From Rhodococcus rhodnii NBRC 100604 (GTDB taxonomy: Bacteria; Actinomycetota; Actinomycetes; Mycobacteriales; Mycobacteriaceae): a stretch of 64,000 bases of DNA. Below, in pieces: positions 15,068 through 23,876 of the stretch; position 1 is the first letter of the stretch, and each line of letters begins with the position of its first letter. The translations under genes and the position numbers were made by a program. The stretch lies in NCBI RefSeq assembly GCF_001894925.1, contig NZ_BCXD01000025.1, positions 16,049 through 80,048 on the forward strand, written 5' to 3'. The notes under the pieces were generated by a model, which saw only the letters and a program-made list of their open reading frames with translations, was not told where the DNA came from and searched no databases.

Positions 15068-15490
15068 TCAGGGGCGAGTTCTGCCGAGTGCGGCATCCAC
15101 ACGATCGGCGGCCTCGCCCGGCGCTTCGTGCTCCCACACCCGCACGACGGTCCATCCCGCCTCGCGCAGGCGCGCGTCGGTGTCGCGATCACGCGCGACG
15201 TTGGCCGCGAGTTTGTCCGCCCACCACTGCGCGTTGTTCTTCGGTGCCGTCGCGTGCTGCGGGCAGCGGTGCCAGAAGCAGCCGTCGACGTACACGGCGA
15301 CCTTGCGGCGGGGAAAGACGAGGTCGGCGCGCCGCCGGACGCCCCGCACGGGCGCGCGGTCGACGAAGTAGCGGCGCCCACGGCGATGGAGTTCGCGCCG
15401 CACCGCGAGTTCCGCGGCGGTGTCCCGGCGCTTCTGCCGCGACAGGCGCAGGCTCGTCGCGGGATCGGTGGGCGGGCGGGACGCGGTCAT
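15068..15490 (-). CDS. vsr: Very short patch repair endonuclease (Vsr)
   Basis: A 140-aa Vsr-family mismatch endonuclease that nicks 5' of T in T:G mismatches arising from deamination of 5-methylcytosine. Recognisable features are SRQKRRDTAAELAVRRELH, the active-site aspartate in RRADLVFPRRKVAVYVDGCFWHRCPQH with the zinc/active-site His and Cys residues, and WWADKLAANVARD. It lies 4 bp downstream of the cytosine methyltransferase gene on the same strand, matching the known pairing of Vsr with the methylase whose damage it repairs. No restriction endonuclease gene is adjacent. Confidence 0.9.
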   Translation of the reverse strand: MTASRPPTDPATSLRLSRQKRRDTAAELAVRRELHRRGRRYFVDRAPVRGVRRRADLVFPRRKVAVYVDGCFWHRCPQHATAPKNNAQWWADKLAANVARDRDTDARLREAGWTVVRVWEHEAPGEAADRVDAALGRTRP

Positions 15491-15494
15491 CGGC

Positions 15495-16664
15495 TCAGGC
15501 CGCGGCCTCCGGGAACCCGCCCATCCGAAGGAGGTGATCCTGCACGTCGTCGAGGAAGCCGGGCGCGAAACGCAGATTCCCCATGCGGGTGCGGCGCAGG
15601 AATCCGGCCGTCGCGCGCGCGGACAGCAGGCGTGCGTCGTCGAGGAAGCCGCTGAGGTCCTCGTACGGCTGCTGCACGGGCCACGTCGAGGTGTGGACGC
15701 GGTACGCGACGTGGTCGCGGCCCCATGCCGCGCTCGGCCACGGATCGCCGGGGAGCAGCGGTGTCTCGCGGTCGGGGGAGTAGTCGACGGGCGACTCGAG
15801 CCGTTCGCCGATCCACGACGCCATGCGCACGCTCACGGCGTTCCCGACGAGCTTCCACCGGTGACCGGCGCGCAGGCCGGCGTCCGTCGTCGCGGGCAGG
15901 GTCCAGTCGGGATCGAAGCCCTGGAGCCGTTCGGCGTCGGTGAGCCCGGGCGTCACGATCTCGCCGGACGGCAGATGGACGGCCGGGGGGCTCGCGATTC
16001 CCACCGACGACCCGCCCTTGAGCGTGGGAACGGCATTGACGGCCCACCCGAGGCCTCGGGTGCCCTCCGTCCAGTAGAAGCCGCACGGATGCTGCGAGGG
16101 GTCGCCCACGCCCCGATCGCCGGCGTCGTCGCCGAACAGGACGGCGCGCGGGTCCTCGGTGCGGGACGCGAGCATGAGGACGCGCTGACGGCGCTGCGGC
16201 AGGCCGAACGAGCGGGCGTCGACGACGCGATACGCCCACGCGTAACCGAGGTCCTCGAGCGACCGCGTGATGTGACGCATCGCGGCGCCACGGCCGAGCT
16301 GCAGCATGAAGGGGACGTTCTCGATCACGAGCCACCGCGGCCCACGCTTGCGGCGCACGAGCCGGAAGACCTCGTCGACGAGGCCCGACCGCGCGCCCGT
16401 GATGCCCGCGGTCCGTCCGGCCTGGGAGAGGTCCTGGCACGGGAAGCCGGCCGCGACGAGTTCGATGTCCGCGGGGAGGGAACGGAGCCGGGTGACGTCG
16501 GGGTGCACGGGGACGCCCGGGAACCGCGCTCGCAGCACCGCCTGCGCGCCGGGGTCGATCTCGCACAGCAGTTGCGAGCGCCACCCGAACTCGGAGATGC
16601 CGAGCTCGAGTCCGCCGATACCGGCGAACAGGCCCACCATGTTCCCCGTCGTCGTCACCGGCAC
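15495..16664 (-). CDS. DNA (cytosine-5) methyltransferase
   Basis: A 389-aa C5-methylase that transfers methyl from SAM to cytosine. Conserved motifs appear in order: I (GLFAGIGGLELGI), IV with the catalytic Cys (GFPCQDLS, about residue 75), VI (ENVPF), VIII (PQRRQRVLML) and X (KLVGNAVSVRMASWI). The start is GTG 16664 after GAAGAGG; an internal ATG eight codons on is also possible. It forms a two-gene unit with vsr. The C-terminal extension after motif X (about 110 residues, WPVQQPYEDLSGFLDD) is longer than in Dcm. No cognate nuclease is seen, so it is an orphan methylase or a remnant of a restriction system. Confidence 0.9.
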   Translation of the reverse strand: MPVTTTGNMVGLFAGIGGLELGISEFGWRSQLLCEIDPGAQAVLRARFPGVPVHPDVTRLRSLPADIELVAAGFPCQDLSQAGRTAGITGARSGLVDEVFRLVRRKRGPRWLVIENVPFMLQLGRGAAMRHITRSLEDLGYAWAYRVVDARSFGLPQRRQRVLMLASRTEDPRAVLFGDDAGDRGVGDPSQHPCGFYWTEGTRGLGWAVNAVPTLKGGSSVGIASPPAVHLPSGEIVTPGLTDAERLQGFDPDWTLPATTDAGLRAGHRWKLVGNAVSVRMASWIGERLESPVDYSPDRETPLLPGDPWPSAAWGRDHVAYRVHTSTWPVQQPYEDLSGFLDDARLLSARATAGFLRRTRMGNLRFAPGFLDDVQDHLLRMGGFPEAAA

Positions 16665-16836
16665 CCTCTTCCGAATTCACACTTGTGCTCCAGCACGTTA
16701 CTCGAGGGTCCGGCCGCGTCCGAGCAACGACCCGGCGCAGTGTGTGGTTCGTCCCCCGGTGGAGTCGGCGGGTCCGGCGGCCCGGATGGGCGGGGCCGTG
16801 CTACGCCGGGGCTCGCCGTCGCCTACCGTAGAGCGG

Positions 16837-17424
16837 GTGAGCAGCCCAGCACCCGTTGCCCGGACTTTCCCCACGATCTTCACGTGGCGGTCGCACACGG
16901 CACCCCGCATGGAGTCGGTGCGGGTTCAGCTCGCCGGACAGCGCATCAAGGCGTCCGGCCGCATCGTCGGCGCCGACAGCGCCGAGCACCCCGCGTTCAG
17001 CGCGTCATACGATCTCGTCACCGACGAGGCCGGCGTCACGCGGCGGCTCTCGATCCGCCTCGCACTCGCGGCGCGCGAGCGGCAGATGTCGATCAGCCGC
17101 GACGAAGAGGGCACCTGGATGGTCGAGGACGGCTCGACCCATCAGCGGTCGCGTTTCGACGGCGCGCTCGACGTCGACGTCGTGCTCAGCCCGTTCTTCA
17201 ACACGCTGCCGATCCGCCGTCTCGGTCTCGCGCAGCAGGCCGAGGACATCGAACTGCCCGTGGTCTACGTGAGCCTGCTCGATCTCCGCGTCGAGGGCGC
17301 GACGCTCACGTACAGCAGCGGCGCCGACGGCATCCACGTCCTCTCGCCGGTGTCGAGTTCGACGGTCGCGGTCGACGAGGACGGATTCGTCGTCGACTAC
17401 CCGGGGCTCGCGGCCCGGATCTGA
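16837..17424 (+). CDS. Putative glycolipid-binding domain protein
   Basis: A 195-aa soluble protein, predominantly beta, that I match to the putative glycolipid-binding family (PF06475 type). Its features are an N-terminal region (TFPTIFTWRSHTAPRMESVRVQL) and strands such as ASYDLVTDEAGVTRRLSIRL and SISRDEEGTWMVED. The signature-like stretch DVDVVLSPFFNTLPIRRL is followed by the end VVDYPGLAARI. The biochemical function of the family is not established. GTG 16837 lies 7 nt after a TACCGT -10-like hexamer (16824-16829), so the message may be leaderless. It is followed 79 bp later by ppk2. Confidence 0.7.
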   Translation: MSSPAPVARTFPTIFTWRSHTAPRMESVRVQLAGQRIKASGRIVGADSAEHPAFSASYDLVTDEAGVTRRLSIRLALAARERQMSISRDEEGTWMVEDGSTHQRSRFDGALDVDVVLSPFFNTLPIRRLGLAQQAEDIELPVVYVSLLDLRVEGATLTYSSGADGIHVLSPVSSSTVAVDEDGFVVDYPGLAARI

Positions 17425-17503
17425 GACCGCCGCGTCCGATTCCGTCCAGCGCGGGACCTTCGACTCCACGCACCGAGTTGTCCGGACGAGTAGCGTCGAA
17501 GGG

Positions 17504-18535
17504 GTGAGTGACTCGTCGAAATCCAGCTCGAAATCCGGCTCTGCCTCGTCGAACGGCAAACGCGCCTCGAACGGGAAGCAGGCCGACGACTTCGAGATGG
17601 CCGATCCGCAGCAGATCGACGTCACGCCCGAGATCGACGAGATCGGCGAACTGCTCCGGAAGAAGGGGCCCAAGCGGTCGGACGACGGCCCCGACGCGCC
17701 CTGGCGTCAGGGATACCCGTACGACACGAAGATGAGCCGCCGGCAGTACGAGCGGCGCAAGCGGGCGCTGCAGATCGAACTGCTCAAGTTGCAGGCGTGG
17801 GTCAAGGAGAACGGCGAGAAGATCGTGCTGATCTTCGAGGGCCGTGACGCCGCCGGCAAGGGTGGCGCGATCAAGCGGTTCACCGAACACCTCAACCCTC
17901 GTGGTGCGCGCGTCGTGGCGCTCGAGAAGCCGACCGAGCGCGAGCAGACGCAGTGGTATTTCCAGCGTTACGTCGGGCATCTGCCGGCGGGCGGCGAGAT
18001 CGTGCTCATGGACCGGTCCTGGTACAACCGCGCGGGCGTCGAGCGCGTCATGGGCTACTGCACGCCCGCCGAGTACCTGGAGTTCACGCGGTCGGCCCCC
18101 GAGTTCGAGCGGATGCTCGTCAACTCGGGCATCCACATCGTGAAGTTCTGGTTCTCCGTCGGCAAGGAGGAGCAGCACGCCCGGTTCCTCGCGCGGAGCA
18201 CCGATCCCGTGAAGCAGTGGAAGCTCTCGCCGACCGACCTCGCGAGCCTCGACAAGTGGAACGCGTACACGGACGCGAAGGACGCGATGCTGTTCTACAC
18301 GAACACCCCGCACGCGCCGTGGACGATCGTGAAGTCGAACGACAAGAAGCGGGCGCGGCTCGAAGCGATGAAGTGGGTGCTCAACCGGTTCGACTACACC
18401 GGCAAGGACCCGCGCGTCGTCGGCAGGTCGGACTCGCTCATCATCGGTTCGCCGGACACCGTCTACGACGAAGGCGAGCGGCCGATGAACCGCTTCCCCG
18501 ATCTCTCGGTGTGGCCGAAGGACTCGGTGGGCTGA
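17504..18535 (+). CDS. ppk2: Polyphosphate kinase 2
   Basis: A 343-aa PPK2-family enzyme that makes nucleoside triphosphates from polyphosphate and NDP (or the reverse). The first 60 residues are a Ser/Lys-rich low-complexity tail (SKSSSKSGSASSNGKR). The catalytic domain has the Walker A-like GRDAAGKGGAIKRF (about residues 112-125) and the Walker B-like IVLMDRSWYNRAGVERVMGYC. It also has the lid motif QHARFLARSTDPVKQWKLSP typical of PPK2. GTG 17504 sits 7 nt after TAGCGT (17491-17496), fitting a leaderless transcript. A 32-bp perfect palindrome follows as terminator. Confidence 0.9.
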   Translation: MSDSSKSSSKSGSASSNGKRASNGKQADDFEMADPQQIDVTPEIDEIGELLRKKGPKRSDDGPDAPWRQGYPYDTKMSRRQYERRKRALQIELLKLQAWVKENGEKIVLIFEGRDAAGKGGAIKRFTEHLNPRGARVVALEKPTEREQTQWYFQRYVGHLPAGGEIVLMDRSWYNRAGVERVMGYCTPAEYLEFTRSAPEFERMLVNSGIHIVKFWFSVGKEEQHARFLARSTDPVKQWKLSPTDLASLDKWNAYTDAKDAMLFYTNTPHAPWTIVKSNDKKRARLEAMKWVLNRFDYTGKDPRVVGRSDSLIIGSPDTVYDEGERPMNRFPDLSVWPKDSVG

Positions 18536-18555
18536 CAGAGCAGGACACCTACAGC

Positions 18556-18587
18556 GAGGGCCGCCGGGAGATCTCCCGGCGGCCCTC
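18556..18587. terminator. Bidirectional terminator palindrome
   Basis: A perfect 32-bp palindrome (arm GAGGGCCGCCGGGAGA) between the ends of ppk2 (+) and the CsbD gene (-), serving both. Confidence 0.75.
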
Positions 18588-18607
18588 GTCGTGTCGATCG
18601 GGGCGGG

Positions 18608-18856
18608 TCAGTCGCCCGACTGCTCGACCTTCTGCTGCTGTTCCTTGGCGGCGGCCTCGGCGCGAGCCTTCTCGGCTTCGGCCTCCTTGGCGGCGGCGTC
18701 GCGCTGGGCCTCGGCCTTCTCCTGCTGGGCCCTGCCCTCGCGAGTCAGATCGTCGCGGCCGGCGACGGCTCCCGCCGCTTCCTTCGCCTTGCCCTTGACG
18801 TCTTCGACGACACCCTTCACCGCTTCTGCAGGACCGGAGTTCTCATCGACCATCAC
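18608..18856 (-). CDS. CsbD-like stress protein
   Basis: An 82-aa highly charged, probably disordered or helical protein. The CsbD-like core is VKGVVEDVKGKAKEAAGAVAGRDDLTREGRAQQEK, followed by a long Ala/Glu/Lys helix (AAAKEAEAEKARAEAAAKEQQQ). CsbD proteins are small general-stress proteins of unknown mechanism; in rhodococci a similar protein was named microaggregate-binding protein. There is a second start codon (ATG 18853) one codon in. The gene is monocistronic and faces ppk2 across a shared terminator. A second CsbD protein is encoded at 26456. Confidence 0.8.
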   Translation of the reverse strand: MMVDENSGPAEAVKGVVEDVKGKAKEAAGAVAGRDDLTREGRAQQEKAEAQRDAAAKEAEAEKARAEAAAKEQQQKVEQSGD

Positions 18857-18888
18857 ACGCTCCCTTCTCGAGTTGTCGCCTTGCCCTC

Positions 18889-20166
18889 TCAGTGTGGCGT
18901 GTCGACGGGGAGCGGTGGGGTGGCGCGGCCGACGACCGGCCGGTTCGTGTGCGTCGTCCGCCGACTGCGCTTGGCGCGGGCCGAGACGGCGCCACCCAGC
19001 AGCACCATGCGCATCGTCCGTTCGGCCGCATCGGTGAGGAGCCGTTCGGCCTCGGCGACTGCTTGTTCGAGTGGCATCGGGACCGGGATGATCGAGGCGA
19101 TCGCGGCGATTCCGACGTCGTGTACGGCTGGGGCGCCACGCCCGAGCGAGCCGGCGATCGCGAGGACGGGAACTCCGCGCTCAGCGCATCGCCGTGCGAT
19201 CTCGGCGGGCACCTTGCCGCGCGGTGTCTGGAAGTCGATCGACCCTTCGGCGGTGATGGCCAGATCGGCCTTTCCGATCCTGCGATCGAGGTCGATGCCG
19301 CACAGGCCGGAGTCGAGCAGGGCGTCGAATCGGGACGACAGGCGCGCGCCGAGCCCCCCGGCGAGGCCCGCACCGAGTCCGCCCGAGGCGCCGCCGACCG
19401 ATGCGGTACGCAGATCCGGGCCCGGTCCGCGTGCCCGCATCAGGACGTCGGCCCAGGTGTCCAGTGCCGCATCGAGCTGCGACACCTGTTCGGGCGTCGC
19501 CCCTTTCTGCGGACCGAACACCCGCGCCACACCCGCGGGACCGCACAGCACGTTGTGAGGATTACCGGCGACGACGACGGTGGTGTCCCGCGCACGGGGA
19601 TGCAACCGAGACAGATCGAGCCGTGCAGCACGGACGAGCCGGCTGCCGCCGTGCCCGCCGAGCGGCTCGCCCGCCGCGTCGAGGATGCGGGCACCGAGTG
19701 CTTCGAGGGCGCCCGCGCCGCCGTCGCACGTGCCCGAGTCGCCGCACCCCACGATGATCGTGTCGACGCCGTCGTCGAGTGCGGCGGCGACGAGTTGGCC
19801 CACCCCGTGCGTCGTCGTCGCTCCCGGGTCGCGCCGGTTGCGCGGAACGAGAGAAAGACCAGCGGCAGAGGCCATCTCGACTATCGCGATCGACGATACC
19901 GCGCCCCCGAGTCTGCCCCAGTGGGCCGTGACGGGCTCACCGACCGGCCCGGTGACCGTCACCGGATTCAGACGACCGCCGGTCGCCGAGACGAGCGTCG
20001 CCGCGGTTCCCTCGCCGCCGTCCGGGACGGGAACGAGATCCACGCGAACTCCGGGAAGTGCCCGCCGCACACCGGCTCCGATCGCCGCGGCGACGGACTC
20101 GGCCGACAGGCTCTCCTTGAAGCCGCTGGGGGCGATCAGGACTCGTCGCGGAACTCGGATCGTCAC
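18889..20166 (-). CDS. Glycerate kinase
   Basis: A 425-aa GlxK/GarK-type glycerate 2-kinase, phosphorylating D-glycerate with ATP into central carbon metabolism. Motifs: IAPSGFKESLSAESVAAAIGAG at the N-terminus, VPVPDGGEGTAATLV, the conserved SGTCDGGAGALEALGA, and KADLAITAEGSIDFQT with the substrate-site residues. It exceeds the usual 380 residues by a basic C-terminal tail (SARAKRSRRTTHTNRP) of no known role. It is the last gene of the operon with the SLC13 transporter (40-bp gap) and two-component system, which suggests that the transporter brings in glycerate or a related acid. Confidence 0.85.
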   Translation of the reverse strand: MTIRVPRRVLIAPSGFKESLSAESVAAAIGAGVRRALPGVRVDLVPVPDGGEGTAATLVSATGGRLNPVTVTGPVGEPVTAHWGRLGGAVSSIAIVEMASAAGLSLVPRNRRDPGATTTHGVGQLVAAALDDGVDTIIVGCGDSGTCDGGAGALEALGARILDAAGEPLGGHGGSRLVRAARLDLSRLHPRARDTTVVVAGNPHNVLCGPAGVARVFGPQKGATPEQVSQLDAALDTWADVLMRARGPGPDLRTASVGGASGGLGAGLAGGLGARLSSRFDALLDSGLCGIDLDRRIGKADLAITAEGSIDFQTPRGKVPAEIARRCAERGVPVLAIAGSLGRGAPAVHDVGIAAIASIIPVPMPLEQAVAEAERLLTDAAERTMRMVLLGGAVSARAKRSRRTTHTNRPVVGRATPPLPVDTPH

Positions 20167-20206
20167 GGTGATTCCTTCGGGATTCGGGGGTGGGTGGGGA
20201 GTCGCG

Positions 20207-21679
20207 TCAGGAGGTGGGCAGGCCGAGCGCAGGCCACACCCAGAGGGTGAAGGCGAGCAGAAGCGCCGCCGACACCGGCGCCAGCGCGGCCGAGTATCGG
20301 AGCAGGTCGGCGGGCGCGAAGCCGGGAACGTCCTCGGACCTCGCGAACATCGCGACGGGTTTCGCGGAGCTCGTGAGCGTGTGACAGAAGCCCGCCGCGG
20401 CCGTCGAAACGAACACCGCCGTCGCCGGTGGGACGCCGAGTGTCGTCGCCGTCGCGACGATCACCGGGATCAGTACCGCGGAACGGGCCGAGCGCGACTG
20501 GATCAGCAGATGCGCAGCGAGCGAGACGAGCACGACCGTCACCAGGAACGCCGCCTGCGCGTGATCGCCGAGCGCTGCGACCGGCGCGAACACGGACTCG
20601 GCGAGCCACGCGGTCGCCCCCGACGTCGTGAGCGCGAGCCCGAGAGCGAACGTCGCCGCCATGAACAGCAGCAGTGGCCACGGCACCGCCGCGACGGCGG
20701 CGCCGAGGGTCGTGACGCCGAGGCCGGGAGCGGTCGCCGCGAGTGCTCCGGCCAGGGCGACGATCGCCGGGTCGATCCCGTGCCATTCGCCCGTGCACCA
20801 CGCCAGCACGACGGCGGTGAGCACGATCAGGATGCGGCGTTCGGGATCCGTCCACCGGCGCGGTGACGAGAACGAATCTCCCGGGATGTTCAGTGGCCGA
20901 GTGCGATCGGTGCGATCGGTGAAGACCGTCAACGCGATCTCGGCGGCCAGGTGAGACCACACGACCGCGAGCGGAAGACCGAGCACGAGCCACTGCACGT
21001 AACCGAATCCGTGTCCGGTTGCCGCGCGCAGGATCTCGCTGGACACCAGGTGTGCGCCCGCGCCGGTGAGGGACGCGACCGCGGACGTGAGGATCACCGA
21101 CGGCACCGCGACGGCGAGCGCGAGCACGACCCGTGGCCGGTCCGCGAGAACGTGGGCGAGCGCGAGGAACACGGGGAGTGCCAACGCCGCACGCCCCGAC
21201 GTCGCCGGAATCACGAACGCCGACAGGGTCAGCAGGGCCGTCGTCGCGTGGATCAGGCCGCGTGGTGTGCCCACCCGGGTGACGACCGCCGAGACGAGTC
21301 GCGTCGGCAGACCCGTCGTCGTCACCGCTGCAGCGACGACGAATGCGCCGACCAGCAGCCAGACGGCGGATTCGCCGAGTGTCCCCGTGAATTCCGGGAC
21401 CTCGAGCGGGCCCAGCACGACCAGCGAGATCGCCGCGCCGAGAGCGACGTACGTGTCGTCGAGCGGAGTGAAGATCCACAGCCACACCGCTGCGACGAAC
21501 ACCGCGAGTGCCACGGCGCCGTCCCGGGAGAGCTCACCGCCCGCAGCTGCGGCGACGACCCCGGCGCCGGCGAGCGCCGCGACCACGAGCGACACGACGA
21601 CATGCCACGCCGGGCGCGTTCGCCCGGCCGGCGACGTGCGTGCGGGCGGGGGACTCGTGCGGAACTCGGTGATCGTCAC
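20207..21679 (-). CDS. SLC13/DASS-family anion transporter
   Basis: A 490-aa polytopic inner-membrane protein with about 12 hydrophobic segments and two related halves. Each half carries a Ser-rich substrate loop: VIPATSGRAALALPVFLAL in the first and IQSRSARSAVLIPVIV in the second. This is typical of divalent-anion:Na+ symporters of the SLC13 group, which move dicarboxylates, sulfate or similar acids. GTG 21679 overlaps the response-regulator stop (GTGA). Its position between a response regulator and glycerate kinase suggests a glycerate or hydroxy-acid substrate; this is contextual inference, and ArsB-like relatives cannot be excluded. Confidence 0.8.
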   Translation of the reverse strand: MTITEFRTSPPPARTSPAGRTRPAWHVVVSLVVAALAGAGVVAAAAGGELSRDGAVALAVFVAAVWLWIFTPLDDTYVALGAAISLVVLGPLEVPEFTGTLGESAVWLLVGAFVVAAAVTTTGLPTRLVSAVVTRVGTPRGLIHATTALLTLSAFVIPATSGRAALALPVFLALAHVLADRPRVVLALAVAVPSVILTSAVASLTGAGAHLVSSEILRAATGHGFGYVQWLVLGLPLAVVWSHLAAEIALTVFTDRTDRTRPLNIPGDSFSSPRRWTDPERRILIVLTAVVLAWCTGEWHGIDPAIVALAGALAATAPGLGVTTLGAAVAAVPWPLLLFMAATFALGLALTTSGATAWLAESVFAPVAALGDHAQAAFLVTVVLVSLAAHLLIQSRSARSAVLIPVIVATATTLGVPPATAVFVSTAAAGFCHTLTSSAKPVAMFARSEDVPGFAPADLLRYSAALAPVSAALLLAFTLWVWPALGLPTS

Positions 21680-22335
21680 GTCAGCCGGTATCCCATCCCG
21701 CGTACCGTCGCGAGCCGTTCGGCGCCGATCTTGCCGCGTAGCGCCCTGACGTACACGTCGACGACGTTCGACGCGGGATCGAAGTCGTAACCCCACACCC
21801 TGCCGAGGATCTGCTCGCGGCTGAGGACCTGATCCGGGTGGCGCAGAAACAGATCGAGCAACGCGAACTCGCGTGCCGTGAGATCGACGCTGCGGTCGCC
21901 CACGCGCGCTCGCCGGGTACGCAGATCGAGTTGGAGGTCGCCGCGCGTCAGCCGGTCCGCGGCGCCGGCGGTCGGTTCGTCGGCGAGCCGCAGCCTGACG
22001 CGCGCGAGCAGTTCCGCGAACTGGAACGGTTTCGTCATGTAGTCGTTCGCGCCGCCCTCGAGCCCGGCGACGGTGTCGTCGACGCTGTCGCGTGCGGTGA
22101 GCACGACGACCGGAGTCGTGACGCCCTCGCCGCGCAGCCGGCGCAGCACGGTGAATCCGTCGACCTTCGGAAGCCCGATGTCGAGCACCACCATGTCGTA
22201 GCCGCCGGTGCGAGCGAGCGTGAAGGCCTGCTCGCCGTCCGCGACGTGGTCGGTGGTGTAACCCGCTGCGCGCAGGCCCTTCCCGACGAAGGAGGCGATG
22301 TGGACATCGTCCTCGGCGATGAGAATGCGGCTCAC
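21676..22335 (-). CDS. OmpR-family response regulator
   Basis: A 219-aa regulator. The receiver domain has the acidic pocket ILIAEDD, the phospho-acceptor Asp in DMVVLDIGLPKVDG (about residue 51), the Thr switch (VVLTARDS) and the Lys in YMTKPF. The C-terminal winged helix contains LTAREFALLDLFLRHPDQVLSREQI and ends VRGMGYRLT. ATG 22335 overlaps the kinase stop in ATGA and its own stop overlaps the transporter start, so kinase, regulator and transporter are translationally coupled. The likely target is the operon itself or its promoter upstream of 24210. Confidence 0.9.
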   Translation of the reverse strand: MSRILIAEDDVHIASFVGKGLRAAGYTTDHVADGEQAFTLARTGGYDMVVLDIGLPKVDGFTVLRRLRGEGVTTPVVVLTARDSVDDTVAGLEGGANDYMTKPFQFAELLARVRLRLADEPTAGAADRLTRGDLQLDLRTRRARVGDRSVDLTAREFALLDLFLRHPDQVLSREQILGRVWGYDFDPASNVVDVYVRALRGKIGAERLATVRGMGYRLT

Positions 22336-23876
22336 ATCCGCTCCTTTCGGTCGTCTCCGTCCCGCATCTCGCGGACCGAGACGGGTTCGGTGGGCAGGTC
22401 GATTCCGAACGTCGCGCCGTCACCGGGAACGCTGCGCACCCACGCCGCGCCGTGATGTGCGTCGGCGATGGCGCGCACGATCGCCAGTCCGAGTCCGGCA
22501 CCGGGACGCCGTTCGGTGGTCTCGGCGGCCGTCGCGCCCCGCTGGAATCGCTCGAAGATCGTCGCGGCGTCGTGGGGTGAGACGCCTGGCCCGTCGTCGG
22601 ACACCCACAGCGAGAGCGACCGCGGCGACGAGCCCCCGTCGACGAACCGCGAGCCGAGCCGGATCGTCGAGCCGTCCGCAGTGTGCTCGACGGCGTTGGC
22701 CGCGAGCGCGAGCACGGCCTGGGTGACGCGCTGTGCGTCGATCCACGCCGTGCCCTCGGCGATCTCCATGAGGTGCCAGCGGCGTTCGCCGAGCGGCTGG
22801 ACCTTCGACTCGATGTCGAGCATCGTCTGCGCGACGTCGACGGGCCGAGGGACGACGAAGTCGGGCTGCTCGGCCTTCGCCAGCATGAGCAGGTCGGCGA
22901 CGATGCGCCCCATCCGGGCGAGTTCGGAGTCGACGAGGGCGAGCGTTCGGCCGCGCTCCTCCGGGTCGTCCGGTAGGAGTTCGAGGTGTCCACGCACCAC
23001 CGTGATCGGGGTGCGCAACTCGTGACCCGCGTCGTCGACGAACTGTCGTTGCGTCGTGTACGCGGCTTCGAGGCGGTCGAGCATCGCGTTGAACGTCTCG
23101 GCGAGTTCGGCGATGTCGTCGTGACCTGCGACGGGGACGCGGGCAGTGAGGTCGCTCTCGCTGATGTCGGCGGCGACGGCCCGCACCGTGCGGACAGGGT
23201 GCAGTATGCGACCGGCGACCAGATACGCGACGCCCGCCGTCAGCACGAGACCGAGCAGCGAGACGATCGTGATGGTGCGCATCGTTCGGTCGACGGCCGC
23301 GCGGCCCGTGTCGACGAACGCGCCGACGACGAACGAACCCGCGCCGGCCGTGCTGTCGACGTCGACCCGCCCCCATCGCAGTTCGCCCGCCGGTGTGTCG
23401 ACGATGCCGGCCGTCTCGGGTGTCGCGAGCAGAGTCGTGAAGAACGACGGGCCCACCTCGGCGGGGAACTGGCCTCGCACGGTGTCGAGGACCGCGCCGT
23501 CCGCGACGCCGACCATGACCTCGCCGTCGGCGGGCGACTGCCGCAGCAGATACACGTCGAGCAGGCGTGCGATCGACGTGAACGGCCGCGTCGTCGCGGG
23601 ATCGACACCCTCGGCCGCGAAGGTACGGAACTCGTCCGCCTCCTGTGCGAGGTCGGAGTTGGCGCGTGTCTCGACGTCGCGCAGCAACAGCGTTCCGGCG
23701 GTGACGAGCACGACCGACAGGAGCGCGAGCGTGGTCACCATGATCCACGCCGTGATCTTCCAGCGTGCCGACAGCGGCGGCACCGCCCGCCTCACCCGCC
23801 CGCGCTCGGGCCGCGGGTCGCGGGTGGGCGTCGCCAACCGAGCGGTGGGCGGGTCGTCGCCACGCGAGTCAGTCAT
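22332..23876 (-). CDS. Membrane sensor histidine kinase
   Basis: A 514-aa kinase. TM1 (about residues 42-64, ITAWIMVTTLALLSVVLVTAG) and TM2 (about 200-222) enclose a 130-residue extracytoplasmic sensor domain. After TM2 come a HAMP domain (GRILHPVRTVRAVAADISES), the H-box with the phospho-accepting His (DDAGHELRTPITVVRGHLEL), the N-box (ALAANAVEHT) and the G-boxes (DDGPGVSP, GAGLGLAIV). I chose ATG 23876, whose first bases overlap the stop of the Asp/His-rich gene upstream; further upstream the frame is Thr-rich and runs antiparallel to nothing useful. The ligand is unknown, possibly an organic acid or a metal. Confidence 0.9.
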   Translation of the reverse strand: MTDSRGDDPPTARLATPTRDPRPERGRVRRAVPPLSARWKITAWIMVTTLALLSVVLVTAGTLLLRDVETRANSDLAQEADEFRTFAAEGVDPATTRPFTSIARLLDVYLLRQSPADGEVMVGVADGAVLDTVRGQFPAEVGPSFFTTLLATPETAGIVDTPAGELRWGRVDVDSTAGAGSFVVGAFVDTGRAAVDRTMRTITIVSLLGLVLTAGVAYLVAGRILHPVRTVRAVAADISESDLTARVPVAGHDDIAELAETFNAMLDRLEAAYTTQRQFVDDAGHELRTPITVVRGHLELLPDDPEERGRTLALVDSELARMGRIVADLLMLAKAEQPDFVVPRPVDVAQTMLDIESKVQPLGERRWHLMEIAEGTAWIDAQRVTQAVLALAANAVEHTADGSTIRLGSRFVDGGSSPRSLSLWVSDDGPGVSPHDAATIFERFQRGATAAETTERRPGAGLGLAIVRAIADAHHGAAWVRSVPGDGATFGIDLPTEPVSVREMRDGDDRKERM

